A DNA stretch of 6,120 nucleotides from Elusimicrobia bacterium RIFCSPHIGHO2_02_FULL_57_9 (lineage in GTDB: Bacteria > Elusimicrobiota > Elusimicrobia > UBA1565 > UBA9628), in NCBI GenBank assembly GCA_001800015.1, contig MGUO01000163.1, forward strand, positions 1 through 6,120, written 5' to 3'. Both the position numbers and the translations under genes were made by a program. Below are positions 1 to 5,377 of the stretch, piece by piece. Each line of letters starts with the position of its first letter. The first letter of the stretch is position 1. The notes under the pieces are model-generated. The model worked only from the letters and a program-made list of their open reading frames with translations. It was not told where the DNA came from and ran no database searches.

Positions 1-2
1 CA

Positions 3-86
3 ACCGCCTTTTTTGAGAAAAGCGCTGCCCTTGTCGCGCGCCAGATCAGCGACTTTTTGCGTATCTGCGCAATCGCCTACCGCTAA
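3..86 (+). pseudogene. Possible C-terminal tail of an unrelated protein, perhaps alpha/beta-hydrolase-like
   Basis: Frame 3 is open from the left edge to a TAA at 84-86 and reads TAFFEKSAALVARQISDFLR followed by ICAIAYR. The FFEKSAALVARQISDFL part resembles the last helix of alpha/beta-fold hydrolases (a phenylalanine pair, then a helix ending in xFL), but 27 residues are too few for assignment. The recognisable aminotransferase homology in frame 1 begins close to where this frame stops, so a junction between two gene remnants near base 80-90 would explain both. It could also be a chance open frame. Confidence 0.2.
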
Positions 87-474
87 TATAGCCCCCGCGG
101 CGATTGAACGTGCCGTTACTCATAGGACTAGGGCAATTTTGCCGGTGCATTTTGCCGGGCGCCCATGTCAAATGGATGAGATTATGAGTATCGCGCGACG
201 GCATCATCTTGCGGTTATTGAGGATTGCGCTCACGCGATTGAAGCAGAGTTTTGTGGAAAGCCAATCGGTACTTTTGGAGATTCAGGTTGTTTTAGTTTT
301 TACGTCACCAAGAATTTGACAACGGCCGAAGGCGGCATGATTGTGACCGATAATCGAGAACTGGCCGATAAGATCAAAATATTGGCGCTCCATGGTATAA
401 GTAAAGATGCTTGGAAACGATTTTAGGGAGAAGGATATAGCCATTATCAGGTCATTGACGCCGGCTTTAAATAT
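13..474 (+). pseudogene. DegT/DnrJ/EryC1/StrS sugar aminotransferase fragment, interrupted by TAG
   Basis: This is the middle part of a PLP-dependent nucleotide-sugar aminotransferase of the DegT/DnrJ/EryC1/StrS family. Clear homology runs from about NIAPAAIERAV (base 85 on) through ILPVHFAGRPCQMDEI and AVIEDCAHAIEA (the Asp, codon 223-225, normally contacts the PLP pyridine nitrogen) to GCFSFYVTKNLTTAEGG. The Lys at 310-312 is the Schiff-base lysine. An in-frame TAG at 424-426 follows DAWKRF, yet the same frame continues with family-like sequence GEGYSHYQVIDAGFKY to 474, so the TAG is a nonsense change inside the gene and not its end. Homology then stops abruptly and a different protein begins in the same frame. 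The N-terminal third and the C-terminal half of a normal protein of about 370-400 residues are absent. Frame 1 is open to the left edge, but residues before about base 85 do not look convincing. It cannot encode a working enzyme. Which sugar it acted on is not visible. Confidence 0.85.
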
Positions 475-884
475 TTGGAGGCCCAAGCCGACCGCCTCGT
501 CGTCATTGACGAGATACAGAGAATGCCTGATCTTTTCCCCCTTCTGCGCGCCTTGGTGGACAAAAATAGGCGGCCGGGCCGTTTTCTCATTCTCGGTTCG
601 GCCAACCTGCTCGCCTTAAGACAAATTTCGGAAAGCCTGGCCGGGCGTATCCAGTTTCTGGAGCTTGGCCCTTTCTCCAGAACGGAAGCCGGGCCGAAAG
701 TCCCGCTCAGGCGCCATTGGCTCCGGGGCGGCTATCCCGAGGCCCTTATGTCGCGCTCGGATGAGGTCTCCGGGCGCTGGAGGGAAGCCCTGATACGCAG
801 CTACCTGGAAGGAGATCTTAATCAGTTGGGGTTTCGAGTCGCCGCCCCCGAACTCAGAAGGTTCTGGACCATGCTCGCTCACCA
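475..884 (+). pseudogene. AAA ATPase (AAA_14/DUF4143 type) fragment lacking Walker A
   Basis: This is an internal piece of the widespread ATPase family with an AAA_14 domain followed by DUF4143. Visible elements in order are a Walker B strand RLVVIDEIQRMPDLFPLL (acidic pair at about 508-513), the strand RFLILGSANLL, the family signature ISESLAGRIQFLELGPFS, the DUF4143 start WLRGGYPEALMSRSDE, and RWREALIRSYLEGDLNQLG through APELRRFWTMLAH. The Walker A segment (GxRQVGKTT type), normally about 50-80 residues before the Walker B strand, is missing because the fragment is joined directly to the aminotransferase remnant at about 474/475. Homology ends after MLAH at about 882, where the opposite-strand epimerase fragment begins. 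A TTG at 475 could formally start a 160-residue frame, but there is no ribosome binding site and the protein would lack its nucleotide-binding loop. Its biological role in this family is poorly defined. The fragment is visibly more GC-rich than the aminotransferase piece before it. Confidence 0.8.
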
Positions 885-1459
885 AGAACTTTTCTTCCAC
901 CGAACACCGGACGCCCATGTATGCGCATGCCCCATTTGGCCGAGTCATCATCGATAAAACCGACGACTTTATAGCAGGGCTCCTTGGTCTTGAGCATTTG
1001 GCGCAGCAGGCTTTCACCCAAGTCGCCGGCGCCGATCAAGAGCACGGAGCGGTATTTGCCCGTATAGACGCGCGGCATATTCAGGTAATTTTTTATCAGA
1101 CGAATACTAAAGCGGACGCCACCGACTCCCAAAAAAGTCAGTATCGGATGAAGAAGCAGCACCGACCGGGGGAACTGGCCCTGCCGGATAAACAAGATGG
1201 CAAAAGCAGTGGAAACCCCGGCCGCGGCAACAGCCTTGGTAATATTGAGCAGATCCGCGAAGCTTGAAAAATAATATATCCCGCGGTAAAGGGAGAACAC
1301 CCGGAATGCGATTAAGTAAGTCAGAAGATAAGGAAGAGTTTGCCGAATAAGATCGAAATTGCCAGGCTCGAGCTTAAGATCGAAACGCAGGAGAAAGGCC
1401 AGGAAGTACGCGATGAAGACGATTCCGATATCACCCAAGACCACGCCGAGTCGCCTCAA
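880..1459 (-). pseudogene. CapD/WbpM/FlaA1-like nucleotide-sugar epimerase/dehydratase, N-terminal half only
   Basis: Read on the minus strand, this is the membrane and first nucleotide-binding part of a polysaccharide-biosynthesis protein of the CapD/WbpM type. These inner-membrane enzymes are usually 600 or more residues long and dehydrate or epimerise UDP-HexNAc. Four hydrophobic segments lie near residues 5-25, 43-58, 75-92 and 98-113, with RFDLKLEPG and SLYRGIYYF between them as is typical. A Rossmann-like loop, SVLLIGAGDLGESLLRQM (about residues 139-156), and VVGFIDDDSAKWGMRIHG follow. Sequence is lost at about GGRKVLGE (near base 881), so the whole catalytic SDR domain is missing. The 5' end is also odd: no ATG is in frame. 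The frame is open upstream to a TAG and offers only TTG at 1459-1457 or CTG just before it, with no ribosome binding site. An out-of-frame ATG lies a few codons upstream. Gene remnant, truncated at least at its C-terminus. Confidence 0.85.
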
Positions 1460-1494
1460 ACTGAACAGGGGTTGGGGGACATATGAGGATTGCT

Positions 1495-1521
1495 ATTATA
1501 GCATATGCTCAAAGAATTCAA
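1495..1521 (-). promoter_or_regulatory. Possible sigma-70 promoter for the epimerase remnant
   Basis: On the minus strand a perfect TATAAT (plus-strand 1495-1500) is preceded by TTGAAT (plus-strand 1516-1521) with a 15-base spacer; shifting the -35 to CTTGAA gives 16. It points at the epimerase fragment and would start transcription about 1485-1490. The spacer is shorter than ideal and the region also encodes an open frame on the other strand, so this is tentative. Confidence 0.3.
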
Positions 1522-1559
1522 GTTTTTTATGAAAGCTTTTTGACCGCGGCGATCCTAAC

Positions 1560-1572
1560 GCGGCATAGCCGC
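1560..1572 (+). repeat. Perfect short hairpin GCGGC-ATA-GCCGC
   Basis: GCGGC (1560-1564) and GCCGC (1568-1572) form a perfect five-base-pair GC stem with a three-base loop, 88 bases before the GTG start of the 516-residue gene. A second GCGGC just upstream (about 1546-1550) could compete for the same partner. It lies at the edge of the GC-rich unit and could be an end-recognition hairpin or part of the leader RNA. Role unknown. Confidence 0.4.
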
Positions 1573-1580
1573 AACCAAAC

Positions 1581-1663
1581 CCTCTCGTAGAAATAGACAC
1601 GGCGACTTCTAAGAGGTAGAAGGATGGTTCCACCCAACCCTTCGCCTCAAGGAGGCCGCCGTG
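1581..1663 (+). promoter_or_regulatory. Structured leader RNA with alternative folds covering the RBS and GTG start
   Basis: Several exact complementarities are packed into 83 bases. CACGGCG (1598-1604) pairs with CGCCGTG (1657-1663), seven base pairs that include the GTG start codon. CTTCTA (1606-1611) pairs with TAGAAG (1617-1622) around the loop AGAGG. That loop is complementary to CCTCT (1581-1585), and TAGAA (1588-1592) can replace the second TAGAA as partner of TTCTA. The hairpin can therefore form either a pseudoknot or a competing long helix (CCTCT-cg-TAGAA with TTCTA-AGAGG). GGTT/AACC (1626-1629/1636-1639) and CCTT/AAGG (1639-1642/1649-1652) add small stems, the last covering part of the AAGGAGG ribosome binding site (1649-1655). 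This looks like a translational switch or a functional non-coding RNA that belongs to the element. The pairings are seen directly; the function is inferred. Confidence 0.4.
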
Positions 1664-3211
1664 AAACGTTTTATAGCAAAACATGCTGACCAGATCACTG
1701 GTGTTCTGAGCGGATTTGATCGACTGGTCTTGCGCGGAACTATCCGGCAGATCTGCTTCGTCGATGGATTCAAACGTCTGCTCTGGAAACAGCAGATTCT
1801 TCTCAAGAACTTCGGTCCCTTCGCCCACGGCCTGAGCGCCCAACTCAAGGACGCTTCCCTGCGCCATGCTAAATCGACGGGCCGTCCGATCGAGTACTTG
1901 CCCTCCAGTCATACGAGCAAGGAAGACGTTGCCCGCAAGATCGCGCACCGCGACGGCATCGAGTCCGGTCTTATCGCCGTGCTCAGCGCGCTGGAACCCT
2001 GCATGAGCTACGAGATATTCCGCAACCGGGATGCCAAGAAGCTGGAGTTGGTCTACCGTCCGCGAAAAGGTCTGGCGCTCTATCACTACTTCGTCGATCC
2101 CATCTTCGGCTTCATGCACGCCCGCATCCAGACGTGGCTGCCCTTCGGCATTCAGATTTGCGTCAACGGTCGGGAGTGGTTGGCGCGAATGATGGATCGG
2201 GCCGACTTGCCCTATCGACGCCGCGAGAACTGCTTCGTCTGGATCAAGGATGTCGAGCGTGCGCAACGGATGATGGACCGCCAGCTTGAACTAGCCTGGC
2301 CCGCCGCCCTCGACCGGATCGCCCGGATCATCAACCCGGCGCACGCCAAGATGTTCGACGGATTTCCCGCCGACTACTATTGGTCGGCCCATCAGAGCGA
2401 GTGGGCGACCGATGTCATGTTTCGAAGCAGTTCGGCGCTAGCTGCGATTTATCCGTCCTTGGTGCGCCACGGCATGACGACCTTCTCCAGCCCCGACGTC
2501 ATGCGCTTCCTGGGCGGCAAGGTCCACGGCGCTTTCCAGGGCGAGATCATCAGCGACTTCAAGGACCGGCCGGAGGGGGTGCGCATCAAACACCGGGTGG
2601 GCCAAAACTCGGTCAAGCTCTACGACAAGCAGGGCAGCGTCCTGCGCGTGGAAACGACCATCAACAACCCCTACGGCATGAAGGTCTTTCGCCCGCGGGA
2701 AGGCGACGCCAACGGCCCTTGTTCCTGGCGGCCCATGCGCAAGGGAATCGCCGACCTCCATCGCCGGACGCAAATCTCGCAAGCCTCCAACGAGCGCTAC
2801 CTCGACGCGCTGGCCTCGGTCGACACCAACACGCCCCTGGGCGAGCTCATCAAGAAAATCTGCGCGCCGACAGAGTGGCGGGGCAAGCGCGTTCGCGCTC
2901 TACGGCCGTGGTCCCAAGAAGATACGGCGTTGTTCCAGGCGGTCAGTCGTGGCGAGTTCGCCGTCAACGGCTTTCGCAACGCCGATCTACAGACCCACCT
3001 CTACGATCAGCCCACTCAAGTCCCGCTGGAAAAGAAACGACGCAGCGCCAGGGTCACGCGACAGCTTCGCATGCTTCGCGCTCACGGCCTCATCAGAAAG
3101 GTTACGTCCAGTCATCGCTACGTTCTCACCGCTGGCGGCCGCGATCTTATCGCCGGTATTCTGACCACACAGCGCGTCACACTGGAGCAGCTTCAGACGG
3201 TGAACGCGTAA
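1661..3211 (+). CDS. Protein of unassigned function, repeat-type family with C-terminal winged-helix-like domain (516 aa)
   Basis: This is the only intact gene in the left half. The start is GTG at 1661, fixed by AAGGAGG at 1649-1655 with a 5-base gap. I recognise the sequence as a widespread family usually annotated as hypothetical. Conserved-looking blocks are GVLSGFDRLVLRGTIR (about 14-29), EPCMSYEIFRNRD (112-124), LYHYFVDPIFGFMHARIQTW (140-159) with ICVNGREWLARMMDR (166-180), FPADYYWSAHQSEWATDVMF (235-254), then GVRIKHRVGQNSVKLYDK (306-323) and VLRVETTINNP (327-337). FRP, GPCSWRPMRKGIADLHRR follow. Residues about 420-500 are basic and helical and end RQLRMLRAHGLIRKV...HRYVLTAGGR, a winged-helix-like DNA-binding pattern. 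The YDK...RVE arrangement recalls the Rep_trans and phage gpII replication-initiator families, but no full catalytic set is evident. There is no signal peptide or membrane segment. The gene is more GC-rich than its neighbours and in an unrelated context. I infer a nucleic-acid-binding protein of a mobile element; the biochemical activity is unknown. Confidence 0.75.
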   Translation: MKRFIAKHADQITGVLSGFDRLVLRGTIRQICFVDGFKRLLWKQQILLKNFGPFAHGLSAQLKDASLRHAKSTGRPIEYLPSSHTSKEDVARKIAHRDGIESGLIAVLSALEPCMSYEIFRNRDAKKLELVYRPRKGLALYHYFVDPIFGFMHARIQTWLPFGIQICVNGREWLARMMDRADLPYRRRENCFVWIKDVERAQRMMDRQLELAWPAALDRIARIINPAHAKMFDGFPADYYWSAHQSEWATDVMFRSSSALAAIYPSLVRHGMTTFSSPDVMRFLGGKVHGAFQGEIISDFKDRPEGVRIKHRVGQNSVKLYDKQGSVLRVETTINNPYGMKVFRPREGDANGPCSWRPMRKGIADLHRRTQISQASNERYLDALASVDTNTPLGELIKKICAPTEWRGKRVRALRPWSQEDTALFQAVSRGEFAVNGFRNADLQTHLYDQPTQVPLEKKRRSARVTRQLRMLRAHGLIRKVTSSHRYVLTAGGRDLIAGILTTQRVTLEQLQTVNA

Positions 3212-3269
3212 TTTCTTCGCGGGAAAACAAGAAGTGACGGGTTAGTAGTACAATAGCGCCACATTATTA

Positions 3270-3278
3270 TGGTATAAT
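3270..3278 (+). promoter_or_regulatory. Extended -10 promoter for the polysaccharide operon
   Basis: TGG directly followed by TATAAT (3273-3278) is a consensus extended -10 element. The -35 region (about 3249-3255, TACAATA) is weak, as often tolerated with TGn. Transcription would begin near 3285 and give an untranslated leader of about 75 bases before the wzz-type start at 3359. In the leader, AATTCC (3284-3289) and GGAATT (3320-3325) could pair. No JUMPstart or ops element is seen. The rest of the gap between 3212 and 3358 holds only a weak TTCTT/AAGAA hairpin after the stop of the previous gene. Confidence 0.5.
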
Positions 3279-3358
3279 CCTGCAATTCCAATCCAGGCCC
3301 AATGTTTTCAATGCCATTCGGAATTTCACACTATCCTGATCTCTAATATGAGGTTCCT

Positions 3359-4405
3359 ATGCCTGTGAGAGAGCAAGATCCCGAAATTGTAACGCGACAC
3401 TTCTTCCGGGAGAGTCCCCAGGAAGAAAATGGAATCGATCTAATCCAGTGTATTGAGATCATCACGAAAAGAAAGATAATCGTTCTGGCTGTTTTTATTG
3501 TTTCCATGCTTTTCCCGATATGGAATTTTCTCGCGCCCAGAGTATACGAGGTTTCCATGGTCATCGAGCCCCCCACCATGCTCATCGAGCCCACCGTGGG
3601 AGCTATCACCGGCGGGGTGGACCTGGATTCCGTAGGCAACCTAAGAGGGAAAATAGAATCCGGCGCTTTCACCGCGCGAATTGTCAAAGAGTTGGACATC
3701 CCCGAGAAATTTTTTCAGCTCGACGTCTCTCAACCCAAAGACACCAAATTGGTTAGGGTCAGCACTAGACAGCCCGCGCGCAAGACTGATATCGGCAGGA
3801 ATGCGCTGATCAAATTATTGGAAGCGCTGAAAAGCAACTACGCGCAAGTCATAGAAAGCAAACAAAATAGAATCGAAAACAAGATTAAAATCGTATTGAG
3901 CCAAATTGGCACGAAAGAAAATGAGATGCGGCTGATGAATGAGCAAGTCAAGATAACAACTAATAGGGAGCGACAGCTAATCGAGGAGCTCAAGGAAACA
4001 AAGACCAATTCCGAAAAATTGCTCATAAAGAGAGAGGCCTTGTTCGACCAAAAACAAAATAGGGATGATATTTCGTCCCTGCTTTATACCACCACGATAC
4101 AACAGAATATTGGTTATTTCACCCAGCTGCAAAATGCATTATCCGAACTAAAGAGCAAGAGAGAAAATCTTTTAAATTCGATCAGCAATCTGAAAAACGG
4201 CATTGCCGAGAGTCGCGTTGAGATAGGAAATCTGAATCTGTTAAAAGACGGCGTGCAAAACATCAGGGTGATCCAGGAACCTCTTGTATCTTTGCGGCCG
4301 CTCGGACGGCATACAGTATCAATCCTGATGATCGTTGGGGTCATGGGCTTGCTTGTCGGAGCATTCGTCGCGTTATTTTTAGACGCCTGGGCAAGGAGGC
4401 GGTAA
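3359..4405 (+). CDS. wzz: Wzz/chain-length determinant family polysaccharide co-polymerase (348 aa)
   Basis: This is an inner-membrane polysaccharide co-polymerase that, by family knowledge, sets the modal chain length of O-antigen or a similar Wzy-dependent polymer. The sequence has the family architecture: a short cytoplasmic N-terminus, a first membrane helix at about 39-59 (KIIVLAVFIVSMLFPIWNFLA) preceded by IDLIQCIEIITKRK, and a periplasmic region of about 260 residues. The second helix lies near 319-342 and the protein ends in ARRR. The proline-containing stretch EPLVSLRPLGRH just before helix 2 is typical. Residues about 155-295 are Lys/Glu/Asn-rich and heptad-like, predicting the long coiled-coil arm. 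There is no C-terminal kinase domain, so it is the Wzz rather than the Wzc type. The start ATG has GAGG at 3350-3353, and an in-frame TAA at 3344-3346 excludes longer forms. It is visibly AT-richer than the following genes, common for this family. The wbpB-type gene starts six bases after the stop. The exact subgroup (lipopolysaccharide or capsule) is uncertain. Confidence 0.85.
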   Translation: MPVREQDPEIVTRHFFRESPQEENGIDLIQCIEIITKRKIIVLAVFIVSMLFPIWNFLAPRVYEVSMVIEPPTMLIEPTVGAITGGVDLDSVGNLRGKIESGAFTARIVKELDIPEKFFQLDVSQPKDTKLVRVSTRQPARKTDIGRNALIKLLEALKSNYAQVIESKQNRIENKIKIVLSQIGTKENEMRLMNEQVKITTNRERQLIEELKETKTNSEKLLIKREALFDQKQNRDDISSLLYTTTIQQNIGYFTQLQNALSELKSKRENLLNSISNLKNGIAESRVEIGNLNLLKDGVQNIRVIQEPLVSLRPLGRHTVSILMIVGVMGLLVGAFVALFLDAWARRR

Positions 4406-4411
4406 GAAAGT

Positions 4412-5377
4412 ATGAAACATTTCGGACTCATAGGCGCGGCCGGATTCGTCGCTCCGCGGCACATGAAAGCCACTCGCGACACGGGCAACTCCCTCATCGC
4501 GGCTTTTGATCCCAGCGATTCCATCGGCATCATCGACTCCTATTTCCCGGATGCCGATTTCTTCACTGAATTCGAGCGTTTCGACAGGCATGTTGATTTG
4601 CTCCGGCATAATCGGGGCATGGCGCTGGACTATGTCTCGATCTGCTCTCCCAACTACCTGCATGACGCTCACGTGCGCTTTGCGCTGCGGGTAGGCGCCG
4701 ATGCCATTTGCGAAAAGCCGTTGGTCTTAAATCCCTGGAATCTGGATGCCTTGGAAAGCGTCTCGCGGGAGACCGGCCGGCGCATTCACACGATTCTTCA
4801 GTTGCGCCTGCATCCAGCCATCAAGGCCCTGCGTGAGCAGGTGTTGAGCAAAGGCATCGGTCACAAGCACGATGTGGATCTCACATACATCACATCGCGC
4901 GGCCATTGGTATCACTATTCTTGGAAGGGAGATGTCGCTAAGTCCGGGGGCCTCGTCACCAACATTGGGATTCATTTCTTCGATATGCTGACCTGGTGCT
5001 TCGGCCTGCCGGTCGCCAATATCGTGCATATGCATTCTCCACGGAAGGCTGCCGGATATTTGGAGCTCGAAAACGCACGGGTTCGCTGGTTCCTATCCGT
5101 GGACCGCAAGGACTTGCCGGTCCCGCCGGCCCCGGGCCGTCCGGCCACGTTCCGTTCCTTGAAAATGGATGGGCAGGAAATCGAATTCTCGGATGGATTC
5201 TCCGATTTGCACACGGAGAGCTACCGAGAGATACTGCAAGGTCGAGGATTCGGCCCAACCGATGCCCGTCCCAGCATAGAAATTGTCCATGAAATTCGGC
5301 ATGCCGCGCCCAACGGCATGAGGGGAGATTGCCATCCCTTGGCGGCCAATGTGATTCGCGATAAAGCTCTGGTATGA
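4412..5377 (+). CDS. wbpB: UDP-N-acetyl-2-amino-2-deoxy-D-glucuronate 3-dehydrogenase, WbpB/WlbA type (321 aa)
   Basis: This is a cytoplasmic NAD-dependent oxidoreductase of the Gfo/Idh/MocA family. The WbpB/WlbA group oxidises C3 of UDP-GlcNAcA to the 3-keto sugar that WbpE then transaminates. The N-terminal Rossmann domain opens with FGLIGAAGFVAPRHM (residues 4-18), and the group-typical DSYFPDADFFTEFERFDRH follows at 42-60. Next come VSICSPNYLHDAH (75-87) and the family hallmark CEKPLVLNPWN (100-110) with Lys102. The substrate domain carries ILQLRLHPA, DVDLTYITSRGHWYHYSWKGD (154-174) and GGLVTNIGIHFFDML (179-193), where His188 is the likely catalytic partner of Lys102 by analogy. Near the end are DLHTESYREIL and ARPSIEIVHEIR. 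Length and motif order agree with WbpB/WlbA, and more strongly so than with other Gfo/Idh/MocA enzymes. AAGGAGG lies at 4393-4399 inside the end of wzz, a fairly long 12 bases from the ATG. The stop overlaps the next start (ATGA). Confidence 0.93.
   Translation: MKHFGLIGAAGFVAPRHMKATRDTGNSLIAAFDPSDSIGIIDSYFPDADFFTEFERFDRHVDLLRHNRGMALDYVSICSPNYLHDAHVRFALRVGADAICEKPLVLNPWNLDALESVSRETGRRIHTILQLRLHPAIKALREQVLSKGIGHKHDVDLTYITSRGHWYHYSWKGDVAKSGGLVTNIGIHFFDMLTWCFGLPVANIVHMHSPRKAAGYLELENARVRWFLSVDRKDLPVPPAPGRPATFRSLKMDGQEIEFSDGFSDLHTESYREILQGRGFGPTDARPSIEIVHEIRHAAPNGMRGDCHPLAANVIRDKALV

Larger units (their letters stand above)
1483..1590 (+). pseudogene. Truncated N-terminal stub of an unrecognised protein (35 codons)
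   Basis: An ATG at 1483 is preceded at a 4-base distance by GGGGG (1474-1478), a plausible ribosome binding site. The frame reads MRIAIIAYAQRIQVFYESFL followed by TAAILTRHSRNQTLS and stops at TAG 1588-1590. The first 20 residues look like a real N-terminus: a short hydrophobic first beta strand of a Rossmann-like fold, as in GT-B glycosyltransferases. Codons there are AT-rich, like the neighbouring polysaccharide genes. From about base 1541 the sequence turns GC-rich and the protein loses character. I infer that a gene, perhaps a glycosyltransferase, was cut at about 1541 by the unit that carries the next gene. The rest of it is not seen downstream. The family assignment is a guess. Confidence 0.35.
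1541..3250 (+). mobile_element. Candidate undescribed mobile or repetitive element carrying the 516-residue gene
   Basis: A shift to GC-rich sequence at about 1541 interrupts an AT-rich open frame, and a single large intact gene follows. The sequence becomes AT-rich noncoding again after 3211. Both flanks are pieces of a polysaccharide locus. These points suggest an inserted unit with one gene and a structured leader. I see no convincing terminal inverted repeats: only CTAAC at 1555-1559 and its complement GTTAG at 3241-3245, five bases, which is not significant. I also see no clear target-site duplication, so the boundaries are estimates. From memory, close relatives of the encoded protein occur in many copies in some environmental bacterial genomes. 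That supports mobility but cannot be verified here. Confidence 0.35.

Noticed and set aside
1492..1509. Overlapping palindromes GCTATTATAGC and AGCATATGCT as an operator or element end
   Set aside because: They are short and AT-rich, coincide with the putative -10 box and with coding codons of the stub, and no matching copy lies at the other end of the element.
1496..2266. 256-codon open frame on the minus strand over the start of the 516-residue gene
   Set aside because: It is the antisense shadow of the real gene, with no recognisable domain and no start signals.
3213..3233. TTCTT/AAGAA inverted repeat after the 516-residue gene as a terminator
   Set aside because: The stem is five AT-rich base pairs with an 11-base loop and no T-run follows, so it is too weak to call.
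2380..3237. Long second open frame (285 codons) overlapping the 516-residue gene on the same strand
   Set aside because: It has low-complexity Arg/Gly/Pro/Ala-rich composition typical of an out-of-frame reading of GC-rich coding DNA, no ribosome binding site, and it overlaps a convincing gene.
4398..4405. GGCGGTAA resembling the ops element bound by RfaH
   Set aside because: It lies at the stop codon of wzz inside the operon, not in a leader, and lacks the rest of the ops/JUMPstart consensus.
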